The notes beneath the pieces were generated by a model, which saw only the letters and a program-made list of their open reading frames with translations, was not told the DNA's origin and ran no database searches. This document shows, piece by piece, positions 23,024 to 34,400 of a stretch of 64,000 nucleotides of DNA. The first letter of the stretch is position 1. Every line of letters begins with the position of its first letter. Source of the stretch: Blepharisma japonicum (Eukaryota > Ciliophora > Heterotrichea > Heterotrichida > Blepharismidae); NCBI GenBank assembly GCA_949751835.1, contig CATKHK010000042.1, forward strand, positions 186,001 to 250,000, in the 5' to 3' direction. The translations under genes were made by a program, and so were the position numbers.

Positions 23024-23749
23024 AGTCTTTAATAATTTATTAAGCAAAGCTTCTTGCATTAATTTCTATTGAGTTCCCCCAATTGCCAATAATGATCAAT
23101 GCATCCAACCTTAATATTGTAATTAATTTGCTTAAAATTAATTTCAGAAGTCAATCACAAAATTTTTTATGAGTGATTCTGGAAAAGCAAAGAGAGAGAA
23201 AAATTTGAATAAAATTAAATTATAATAATAGAAAATATAATCTCGAAATGATAATTTTATAATTAAATAAGATGCTGTTGAAGAAGTGCCGTTTGGAAAT
23301 AGTCATTTTTGACTATGGAGAAACGTATGAAAAAAATAATCATGTTGCTTTTTCAGCCCAACCCTTATCAAGCCGATTTATAAGGATCCTCAAAGTTTAT
23401 TTTTAATTTATAAATAATTATAGTAATTATTTTTAAAAATGATTTCAAAAGGGGTAAAGATTTGCTTACCATTAAATATAGTCAAAGGTTTGAGTAGTGC
23501 CTTATGCATCATTGAAGGGAGTTTCTTGTATTGAGCTATACTTTGGAAAACAAGCAAACCTAAAATTTCCAGAGATTAATTAAAGCATGAGCTTTTCTTC
23601 TATAATTTCATTTAAATTTGAGAATTATTTTATTTTGATTTATCGATGATACATTTTGTGAATTGACTATGATCAGAAATTTAGGAGCTTAGATTATTAG
23701 CAACTTATAATAATTGAAGTAATTAAAACTAAAAGATATCCTCAGAAAA
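23024..23749. other. spacer between duplicated units
   Basis: About 730 bp. The first ~120 bp match the downstream flank of array gene 3. The rest is AT-rich with no ORF I can support on either strand when TGA is read as Trp. The small minus-strand gene family seen in two other gaps has no recognisable copy here. Confidence 0.5.
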
Positions 23750-23990
23750 CACCACGCTATCAAAATTTTTCAATCAAAAAGCATGCATCGTTCATTTCTA
23801 TTGTTAATCATTGCTTAGAGATTAAAAATTTGCGGGAAATAATTAAAGCTTCGATTTGCCATATGCACATAAAGCATGCACTCTGAATAATTATTTCTTT
23901 AATGAATTGAAGTAATTACTCCAATCAATTTATTCTATTTAATTTTTCTTAAATTTGAACAAATACAAATTACTTAAAACACAATTTAAA

Positions 23991-24245
23991 ATGGTGGACT
24001 TCTGGTGGGGTAGTTTCCACTTATGTGCCCAGTGTCGAGGAATTTCGGTTTCTACTGAGGGTAGATCCAATAGAGCGACTTCCTATGGAGTAAAGGAAAC
24101 TGAAAGAGAGGAAACCTGGCGCTGGGGATGGAACAAATCCAAACGGCCTTGCAACTGCCAACTGTTACTCTGGGTTCTTGGATCATTCTCACCCTTTGGA
24201 GGCATTAAGGGAAAGAGATTCATTCCATGAAGAACCGAGTTTTAA
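23991..24245 (+). other. GC-rich insert carrying an 84-codon ORF
   Basis: A sharply bounded ~255-bp block near 50% GC inside DNA that is otherwise about 25-30% GC. It is absent from the matching upstream region of array gene 2. It starts at an ATG (23991) and the same frame stays open to a TAA at 24243-24245, encoding a Trp/Cys/Arg-rich 84-residue peptide (MVDFWWGSFHLCAQCRG…). All but one of its Trp codons are TGG. ATTTAAA occurs just before the block and again at about 24267-24273, which could be a target-site duplication. It could be a mobile-element fragment, a structured non-coding RNA or an acquired gene. I do not recognise it. Confidence 0.4.
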
Positions 24246-24367
24246 TTAAGAGCAAACTCTTAAAGTTAAAGTTAAATTATTTAAAGATTATTTGATTAAA
24301 ATCTAAAAAATACCTATTAATAAAAGGGTTTTTTTCAATTGAAATTATATATAGCATTATCATATTT

Positions 24368-24378
24368 TCTACAAATTT
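24368..24378 (+). promoter_or_regulatory. conserved TCTACA upstream motif, array gene 3
   Basis: TCTACAAATTT starts 34 nt before the ATG at 24402, as in array gene 2. Confidence 0.5.
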
Positions 24379-24401
24379 CCATAAAATATACATATATTAA
24401 A

Positions 24402-27400
24402 ATGCTGATCTTTTTAACCTGCATATCCACGACTTTTGCTATTTATTGCAATTATGATTCTTGTAACCCAGATACAGTAAACTAAAATTAGATTGGAGAT
24501 CATATCTGTTCACTTTCATGCATGAACGAGCCTTGCAATTTTGATTCCTCAGAAACCAGGTTTGCTGATAAAATCACTATAATGAAATCAAGTGATTGCT
24601 TTAACTATTGCGTTTGATATTACTCAGAATGTACTCTTGAAATGCTGGGAAATGATAATTGTGATGATAGTAAATACTATGCAGGTTGTAATCTACAAGA
24701 GTGTGGTTGAGATTTAGGGCGTTGTGGCTACTGCTCAAAAAATTGTTTTGAAGATATGCTTGGTGATGGAGTTTGCAATGAGGAATGCTTTACAGCTGAA
24801 TGTCGCTATGATTTAACAGATTGTGGATTGTGCAGTAAAGACTGTAAACTAGACTTTATTAATGATGGAATTTGTAATCCTGAATGCTATAATCCTGATT
24901 GCAATTATGATGGAAAAGATTGTGGATGCGCTCCAAACTGTAAGTTTGATGATTATGGCAAATGCAAGCCGGCGTGCATGGTTCCAGATTGCAATTATGA
25001 CTCAATGGGAGTCCAATGCCAATATGAGGATCTTAGGGAATTTTATATGTACTTCCAATTATTGAACTATGACTTTTCTATAACTCAAAATATTGATTTC
25101 TTAAATTGCTCTTCCAATCCCAATGAAAATATTGGTATATATAAATCATATTGCCAGACTTATGAATCATACAAATCTGGGTGGCTAATTCAAGACTTTT
25201 ATTGCGAGCCGAATTGTTTAAAATGCACTAACTTAGGTTGTGTTAAATGCGATTACTCAAATGGGTATATCAACTTTCTATCTGAATGCGTTTTAAGCTG
25301 CCCCACAAGCTATACAACTCATCCCCTCATTCCTTCTATTTGCTATAGTAATCGATAATAAGAAAATCTAGATATATACATTCCTTTATATCCAAAGAAA
25401 ATTTATGTTGATTCCAATACAACAACTTTAATTCAAAACGGGTCAAAAGAATATCCTTTCAAAACTCTCCATTCAGCTATCTATAGTGGCAATAGTCCAC
25501 ATATCGAGATATTAATGAAGCCAGGAATTCATGAAATTGATACATGAATAAATGATGAACCTCTAATTATATCCATGACAATAAGATCTGACTGTATTGA
25601 CTGTACTGAATATGCCTTTCTACGAATAACAAATCTTTATTTTTCATTTCCAACATATTTACGTAAACTTACAACTTTCGTTAATCTTATAATTGATAGA
25701 GAAAGCATCAATTATGACTATTTTTTCTATATTAACGCATCAGTTAATGATCTGATTTGCCCTTCGCTTTACAGTTATATTAGCTTGATAGAGATCGCTT
25801 CTTCCGCAAGCTTTTATGCAGTAAACACAACTTTTTCAAACATTAAGTATAATATGTTCTCCGTTATCAACGCTGAAGGGGGCACAATAAAATTGTATAA
25901 TACACATTTCACAAATATCACTACTTTTAATTGCCCATATGAATTTTCAGTAATTGCTCTTTGATGCAATGTTTTCTGTAGCGACACTAACTTTGTATAT
26001 GATTCAGGAAGTGTAACTCTAAATAATGGATATTTCAGCAATTTCTTGAATTTTGGATCAAGATTTCTCTCATCAATGCATTTCAGCAATATTAAAATTT
26101 CTAATGTCAATTTCTCAAATATTTATGTCTTTGGAAAATGGGGAATTGGCTCTAATATCTTTATTGATTGCACATCTTTGTTTTGTATTACTGACTACAG
26201 ATTAGTTGATTTTTTTAATAACACATTTGAAAAAATCTATGTCCAAAGCTCTATAATTAGAGTTTTATCTTGAGGAGAACAAAAATTTCTAGGTGAGTCA
26301 AGAATTGAAATCTTTGATAATCAGCTCAGATATGTGTGATCAAGTGGACAATTCTTGTATGTGTATCAAGATGCAAGATTCTATGCTAATATCGATAATT
26401 TAAATATATCCGAAAGTAAATTTGCAGATAGCATAGTTTATCTAATAGGAAGTGACCAATCAGGAGCTAATCTCAACAATATTGGGATAGTAAATTCATC
26501 ATTTCGTTATATTATTAATTTTCAAGGGAATGAGTGGATATGGATATCTTCTATATATACAAAAGACTTGCTGATAATCATGTCTAGTAATGTTTTTTCT
26601 GCAGTGATAAATAATTATGAAAAAATTTATAACCTTGATATAGATATAAATAGTGTTACAATTGAAGGGCTAATATCATTAGTTAATGGCAGGGCTTATA
26701 TTTCAGAATTTATATTTGATGGAGAATCACTCATAAGAAATCCTCAAGAAAATACATATAATACATTTATAATTGCTTACCTAATAAATCTCGACTATGT
26801 TTCACTTCGTAACATCGAAATAAAGAATATTGTTAAGCAATACAATGAAATAATTTTAGAACATTGCTATGCTGCCAGCTTTGACGGTATTTCTATTCAC
26901 AATATAAATTTTGGACTTATTGTCTTTCATCGAACAAATTATATAACTATAACTAATACCACAATTAGCCATGCAAGTGATAACTTTCTTATTTATTTTT
27001 ATGATTGCACAAGTGTGCATGCTGTCTCTTCTTATCTAAATTTACCTTCGATAGAGGTGAGATATTACGAGGAAAATAATGATATTTCTTTTTCATTTTC
27101 TAATACAATATTTATTGGTGCCAAAATTTCTTTTGAAGATTATATTAATCAAGCTGATTATGAAATATATAATTGCTCGTTTTTTAATACTTCATATTCA
27201 AGTACCTATGGTTTAATAACTACGTATTTTGGAACTAAAAATAGCAGAATCCTAACCGCATCTTGCCAGTTTTATTACAATAAGGCATGCTTGATTGCTC
27301 TTAGAGGTGGAAGCTATCATGATTGATATAGCAAGTTTGAATGAAATGATAAAATCTTAAGCCAAGCTTATGCAGGAGGTCCCACAAGCATATACTTTAA

Positions 27401-30400
27401 TCAAAGCATTTTTAATAATAATTTACCTGATCAAACTATCTTTGATGTGAGTAGTGCAGTATTGATAATTGACGATTGCATATTCAAGCAAAGTGGAGGG
27501 TTTTATATAAAATCTAATTTTTTTATGAATAACTGCACTTTTGAAAACAATATTATGTATAATGGAGCTCTACTTGAAATTGGGGGGAGCGAAGGATATA
27601 TAAGAGATTGTCATTTTTTGAATACTAATTCATCATATACTATCCAATTATCGAGCTTGTCACTTGAAATATCTAATACAACCTTTTTAAGTGAATCTAT
27701 TGGAAATTCTTGGAGTATCATTCTGATTTTAGGAAACTCGAACCTTTCAATTTCAAATTCAAATTTTATTAGTCTTATCCCTCAAACAGCAATTTATTCA
27801 AAGGATGAGAATTCTATAAAAATACAAAAATCTTCTTTTAAAATGGCCAAGCCTTCTGGCAATGGATGCATTCAAATTTTATCAGGATTTTTATATTTAT
27901 CTGAAGTTACGATGATTATGGCATATGATCATTATATATATAACTTAGGGTTTATATTAATTACTAATGGGATCATAGATATAAAAGATTCTATATTTGA
28001 AGGATCAATAAATTGAGCAGTTTATTTATCAAGTATGAAATCTATCAACATAGAGCGAAGTTCATTTAAAAATGGGATAGATAGCATGACGTTACTGATT
28101 ATTCATTCCGATAATTGTTATCTCTCAGGTTTGAGATTTGTTAATAATACTCTTAGCAATGATAAAGGATCATCAATACGTTTCGTAGATATGACTTCAG
28201 ATATGTATGCAGTAGTTGATGATTGTGATTTTGAAGATAATAGCGCTTCTTTTGGTGGTGCAATCTTCTTAGATGGTTGTGGAGTCAAAATCCAAAATTC
28301 GAGATTCATTAATAACACATCTGGCGCTGGAGGTGCTATTATAAGCTTGTGCAAAAATGTAAATGAAACTAACTACTTGGTAAATAACACATTTTCTCAT
28401 AATAATGCAACGGTAGGAGGAGCAATCTATTGAGAAAACAATTACCTAAATATGTCAAATAATTCATTTCTCGATAATCAGGCAAAATATGGAAATTCTG
28501 TAGCATCTAAGCCAATAAAACTAGAAATATTAAAGCAGCCATATCACTTGCTGAAGGAAAGTGAAATAAGTGAAAATGATTTAGTTTGTAGCTTAGATTA
28601 CAGTATATCTTTCCAAGTTGCACTCACTGATAGAGATAATCAGGTTGCATCATATGGATATGACAGTTTCCCTGCATTTTTAAAATGTGAATCAAGTGAT
28701 GTAAAAATGATTGGAGATTATCAAAAATACCCTAAAGATGGAATCATTGAATTCAATGATTTATTATTTACTTGTTATCCAGGATCGGAAATAGCTTTAA
28801 GCTTAAACTATTCTGGGAAAATAAACTACTTTTACAGTTCAGAATCTTATTCTATACCAGAAATAAAAATATCTATAAAAACTCGAAATTGTATAAATGG
28901 AGAGTATATGAATACAAATCAGAGTATATGTGAGTTTTGCACAGAAGGAAAATTTAGCTTAGATCCTAGTGAAGAATGCAAAATTTGCCCTCGTAACGCT
29001 TATTGTTGTGGAGGAAACCAAATTGCACCTTTTGAAGGTTACTGGCATGGTAGTAATAAATCAAGTATAATTTATTCTTGTCCAAATCCCAATGCCTGCA
29101 AGGGAGGAGAAAAAGATAACAATAAATGTGCTTCTTTAGTGGGAGAATGTGCTGAAGGATATAGAGGAAATCTCTGTCAGCCGTGTAATCATAACTTTTC
29201 ATCATCTGGAAGAAATAAATGCAAAAAGTGTCCTGATGATTCAGGCACAAATGCTGCTGAACTTATTGCCATTTTTATAGTTTCTATTATATCAATTGCT
29301 CTCATAGCATATTTTTCACTAAAAACTGCATATGAGCCAAAATCTACAATTTCTATACACTTCCGCATTTTAATAAATTATTTACAAATGATTATGTTCA
29401 TTGCAAGACTCAAGCTGAATTGGCCATGATATATAGATTACTGATTATCTAGTCAAGGATATCCTGCAGAAGTTCCAACACATATAGTATCAATTGATTG
29501 CTATTTAATGGATGAGGATGATGAAGATTCTTACAAAAACATTTATTTCAAAAAAATGATCATGATAGTGATTCTTCCTGCTGCCTTAGGAGCCGCTGCT
29601 GTTATTTTTTGGTTATTAATTGCGATATATAAAAGAAAGTGGAAGTTGATGAAAAATGAATTAGTTGCAACTTTATGTATCTTACTCTTTTTGATTTTAC
29701 CTTCAATTACAGATTATATGTTTTCTATTTTTAGTTGTACCTACATTTATGACAATTTATATTTAGTAAGTAATATGGATATTAAATGCTGGAAAAATGA
29801 TCATTTATATTATACATTAGCTGTTGCTTTGCCAGGAATTATAGTATGAGCAATAGGATTTCCTGCTTGTGTTTTTCTATTTTTATATAAAAGAAAATAC
29901 AAATTACACAGATTAGATACAAAGCTTCGATTTGGGTTTTTGTATGCTGGGTATCGAAAATCTGCATACTACTGAGAATTTATAGTAATGATAAGAAAAG
30001 TCATTATTATTTGCTTGACAGTTTTTCTAATGAGTGAGGCAATTAAAATTCAAATTGCATCTTGCTTTACTGTTTTTGCAATATTTTACTATTTTCAAAA
30101 TAAATTTTATCCCTTCGAATACGAAAGTCTTAATAAAACCGAACTTGGAAGCAGCTTTGTTATTTTAGTAACAACTTGATGTGGCTTATTTTACACAGGT
30201 GATTTTTTAAATGATATTGCCAATATTATTTTCTTTCTTTTTATATTATTTTCAAATTTTTATTTTGTTTTAATGTGAATGCGGACTGTCATAATCGAAC
30301 TCAAACTGCTATTGATTGAACTTTTCCCATTTATTGAGAGTTATTTCGATATTATTGAGTTCAAAATAAAGAAAAAAAGTGAAATAAAACCAATTTTTTC

Positions 30401-30584
30401 ACTCGTGGATGAGAAAAGCGGCTCAGAAGTAGAGATTGTTTTGAAGAAAAAATCTCGAATAGAAAAAAGTGTAGATTTGTCAATTTTAAAGATTAAAGAA
30501 AATATGAATATAGTAGAGCAGCAAGATTATCAGCAAAGTGAGAATTCAAGCGCAGAATTTATTATTGACAGCAAGGATATTTAA
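24402..30584 (+). CDS. array gene 3 (subfamily B): LNR/beta-helix/GCC2-GCC3/polytopic surface protein
   Basis: A 2,045-residue protein, the sister copy of array gene 2. Exons are 24402-24476, 24492-24669, 24685-25347 and 25363-30584; the introns are all 15 nt, and the stop is TAA. It has the same signal peptide, LNR repeats, Cys cluster ('CKFDDYGKCKPACMVPDC'), beta-helix region, Cys module and polytopic membrane domain. Compared with gene 2, differences concentrate in the beta-helix (for instance 26600-28100), where several residues change per ten, whereas the Cys module and membrane domain are almost unchanged. This is the pattern expected if the ectodomain evolves faster or if the ends are homogenised by gene conversion; which of these applies is not decided by inspection. 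No disabling change is seen. Confidence 0.87.
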
Positions 30585-31382
30585 GAGTCGTTAATAATTT
30601 ATTTAAGTAATGCTTTTTGCATTAATTTCTATTGAGTTCCCCTAATTGTACAATAATGATCAATGCATTCGACTTTAATATTATAATTAATTACTTAAAA
30701 ATAAGTAAAGGAGCAAGGAGTTTATTTACTATCATGAAAACTAAATATTTAAAAAAATAATAAAATTTAATTATATGATCAAATTAATAAAGAGCAAAGC
30801 AGTACTCATTGCATGCTAGGCCTTAGAGCTTTTAGTACAAACCTCTAAAGACACAAAGCAGGTTTTATCTCCAAATCTATACTAGTTGCCTTAGTCAGAA
30901 TATTCGTTTTCATTGCAACTACTCCCTATTAATTTGCATTTCACCCATTAGAATCCAATGAGCTGTTGATTTTTTTCACTTGCCTCATACTATTTACTTC
31001 TCCGCTGACTTTAACTCGCATAGAAACTTACACTACCCAGTCTTCCCTTGCATGTCTTGATTCCAATCCATCTTGCCAGCAGGGAGCTCATGATTCTTCA
31101 ATCCTATGTTAGGGCCTGGACTGAGCAAAACCTCTTATGGGAGAAAAAATCACTTTAAAAAAAGCAAATAAATGCTGGCTAATATAATTTTTGTATGTTT
31201 ATTTTCTATTAGAGTAAAAAAATTCATTATTATGAGAGCTCTGAATTTACATCCAAAGACAATTTTCTATTTATAAAATTACAATTTTTCTCTCTTAACT
31301 AAACTTTTGAGTTTTAATGCATTGTATAAATGGCCAATAAAACTAACGATATATATACATCTAATTATTACTTACTATATAT
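30585..31382. other. spacer between array genes 3 and 4
   Basis: About 800 bp. The first ~120 bp match the 3' flank of array gene 2. A GC-richer patch at about 30790-31170 holds a possible gene relic, listed separately. The remainder is AT-rich. Confidence 0.5.
30849..31112 (+). pseudogene. possible relic of a polytopic membrane gene
   Basis: One frame is open except for a single TAA at 30930-30932. It reads '…ISKSILVALVRIFVFIATTPY', stop, then 'FAFHPLESNELLIFFTCLI…'. This faintly resembles the C-terminal membrane region of the array proteins ('MIRKLMIICLTVFL…', 'FYPFEYESLNKTELG'). The patch has higher GC than its flanks. The resemblance is weak, and a chance open frame is equally possible. 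Confidence 0.22.
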
Positions 31383-31393
31383 TCTACATATTT
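31383..31393 (+). promoter_or_regulatory. conserved TCTACA upstream motif, array gene 4
   Basis: TCTACATATTT starts 34 nt before the ATG at 31417, despite little other upstream similarity to genes 2 and 3. Confidence 0.5.
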
Positions 31394-31416
31394 CGCTTAA
31401 ATGTATATTTATTATA

Positions 31417-34400
31417 ATGCCTATCTTTCTCATTCAATTATTCACAGTTTTTGCTCTAGATTGCAATCCTAATGCTTGTGACCCGACCGAGGTAATCTAA
31501 AATCAGATAGGAGATAGTATTTGTTCGCCTTCATGTATGAACGAGCCTTGCAATTATGATTCCTCAGAAAGTAAATTTCTTGATAAAATCGCTATAATTA
31601 AAGCCAGCGATTGCTTTGAATCTTGTACTTCATCTGATCATGGCTGCACTCTTGAGATGCTGGAGAATGATATTTGTGACGATGGTAAAATATATATAGA
31701 ATGCAATATAAAAGAATGCGCCTGAGATGTAGGACACTGCGGGTATTGTGAAAAAAATTGTTTTGAATATAAGCTTGGTGATGGAATTTGCAACGAAGAA
31801 TGTGACATAGCTGAATGCCGCTATGATTTAAATGACTGTGGATGATGCAGTCATGACTGCAAGTTAGAACTCATAAATAATGGAATTTGTAACACTGAAT
31901 GCTATAATTCTGATTGTGATTACGATGGAAAGGACTGTGGATGCGCTCCGAACTGTAAATTTGATGATTATGGCAAATGTAAGCCAGCATGTATGGTTCC
32001 AGATTGTAATTATGATTCAATGGGAACTCAATGCCAATATGAAGATCTCAGAGAATATTATAGATATGGACAATTATTGTATCGTGACTTTTCTATCCCT
32101 CAAAATATTGATGTCTTGGACTGCCCTTCCTATTCTTATAAAAATAGTGATGTTGATTCTATTTATTGTCCTGCGTACGCGTTATATACAATTCCAGATA
32201 TAACAACAGATCTTTGTCAAGATGGCTGTCTTGGCTGCACTGATTTTTCAAATTGTTTAAGTTGTGATTACTCAAATGGATATTTTAACCTTTACACTAA
32301 TTGCGTCTCAGTCTGTTTCAAAGGTTATTCAAATCACCCTCTTATTCCTTCTATTTGCTACAGTAATTTATAATTAGAAAATAAAGACCCTAGCTCATAC
32401 TCAAACCCAACAAAAATTTATGTTGATTGTAACACAACAAACCACATCCTTGATGGCTCAAAAGAAAATCCTTTTATGACACTTTATGATGCGATTACTT
32501 ATAACACTAATAGCTCATACATTGAAATACTGCTAAAACCTGGAATTCATGAAATTAGTTATGAAATACCTGTCAATCCAATCATCTTTTCCCTTACAAT
32601 AAGATCAGACTGTAGTGATTGCACCGAATATGCATTTCTTAACATCACAAATAGTAGCTTCTCATTTCCAACAAATGGGATATTTATTGTTACTTTTGTT
32701 AATTTAATAATTGATAGAAAAAGTGTGAATGGGCCTTATGATATTTATGCTGATGATATTACAAATGATTTTTTTATCTGCCCTTTAGTGAATTTTATAA
32801 ACTTAATTTCAATTGGTTCTGATGCAAAGTTTTATACAATAAATACCACATTTCAAAATATTAAATATTTAACATTAGTTTGAGTTAAGCTAATAAACAT
32901 ACTTTTAAAATTAAAAACAATTTTAATATAAAAAACAAATAATCTTATATAATTTAAGATTGGTATCAAATTCAAAATAATGAATTATATAATGTACATT
33001 CTATCATTAGTGCTGAAAATAGTATGGTAAAATTGCATAATACTAACTTTATCAATATTAGCACTTTTGATTGTTACAAAGAATTTGCAGTGATCCTACT
33101 TTCATGCAATTTTAATTGTGAAAGTAGCTCATTTCTATATGACTCAGGAAACGTTTCTTTGCATAATGGATATTTCAGTAGGTTTATGAGCTTTGCATCA
33201 AGCTTCCTAGTATCAGCTAATTTCATGAATATTGAAATCTATCATATTGAATTTAGCGATACTTTAATTTTTAAAAAATGAGGGATCTCATCTTATGAAT
33301 TTCATGGATGTAAATCACTTTTTTGCATTGCAGATAGTTTTGGAAAAGTTGTGCTAGCATATAGTAATTTCGATAATGTTTTTACAGAGAACAATATATT
33401 TGACTTTTCCTTAAAAGCAATAGATATTGATGGAATAGCAAGCGCTAGTATTAAAAATAATCAATTTAGATATGTAAAATCAAGCCATGAGCTAATCCAT
33501 ATAGTTGCGAATTCAGATAGCACTTTTAGTGCTCATATTTCAAATTTAAATATAGAAAAGAGCAGCTTTGCTTCAAATTTAATTAGTATAAATGGGCAAA
33601 AAAGCGATACAGAAGCCATTATAGAAAATATTTATATTTCAAATTCATCTTGCTCTCATATTATTTATTCAAACTCAACCAAGTTTCTTAGCATATCTTT
33701 TGTATACTTGAAGGATTTATACATAAGCATGACATTTAATTATTTTATGGGTGTTATAAATCACTATTATGATATTTTATGACTTGGATTTGATGGTCTT
33801 GAAACATCTATTGATAGTTTAATATTTATTTATGCTGGAGAGTTTTCTATATCAAGCATTTCTCTCTCTAGCGAATCATTTATAGAAAAAAATCAACCAT
33901 TTAAGTTCTCCTTTATTGACCTTCAAGACTTTAATGATGCTACTCTAACAAATATTGAATTCACTAACTTTGAAGTTGCACCAGGTAATAAATTGATCCA
34001 GGCGAAAAATGGTTATAATAGCAAATTCACCAATATATATATTTATAATATAACAGAAGCCAAAGTTTGATTAAATGATTTAAATTGGATAAATTTTTTT
34101 AACATCAATATAACTATGGCTCACCTTAAAGGAGCAGTTCTTGATATTAATGATTGTTGAAATATAAAAATCTTTGATTCTTATCTAGAAGCAAGCCCTA
34201 TAACTACTCACTCATCAGAAAATGTAGATAATATTTTCATTACTGCTCTCAAAACAATATTCATAGATAGTCCACTTTATTTTTCTGACTATTCTTATTC
34301 AAGCTGATATAAGCTTATTAATTGCTCATTTCTCTTTGAATTGTCTTCAGAAAATGGAATTATATCTAATTTTAATGGTAAAAACAACTGAATAATAACA

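Larger units (their letters stand above)
16490..23145 (+). repeat. segmental duplication, unit 1 (array gene 2 with flanks)
   Basis: This unit and 23750-30706 are similar end to end. It covers roughly 340 bp upstream, the whole gene, its three introns at identical positions and about 120 bp downstream. Similarity is highest in the N-terminal Cys region and the membrane domain and lower in the central beta-helix. Boundaries are by eye, plus or minus some tens of bases. Confidence 0.85.
23750..30706 (+). repeat. segmental duplication, unit 2 (array gene 3 with flanks)
   Basis: Second copy of the unit at 16490-23145, interrupted in its upstream part by a GC-rich insert at about 23991-24245 that unit 1 lacks. 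Confidence 0.85.

Noticed and set aside
31107-31114. TGTTAGGG, one unit of the heterotrich telomere repeat
   Set aside because: A single 8-mer is expected about once by chance in 64 kb on two strands, and no second unit follows. It is neither a telomere nor a telomerase template.
32878-32958. An 81-nt GT…AG intron within the first insertion of array gene 4
   Set aside because: It is a multiple of three and does not correct the frame shift. All confirmed introns here are 14-15 nt.
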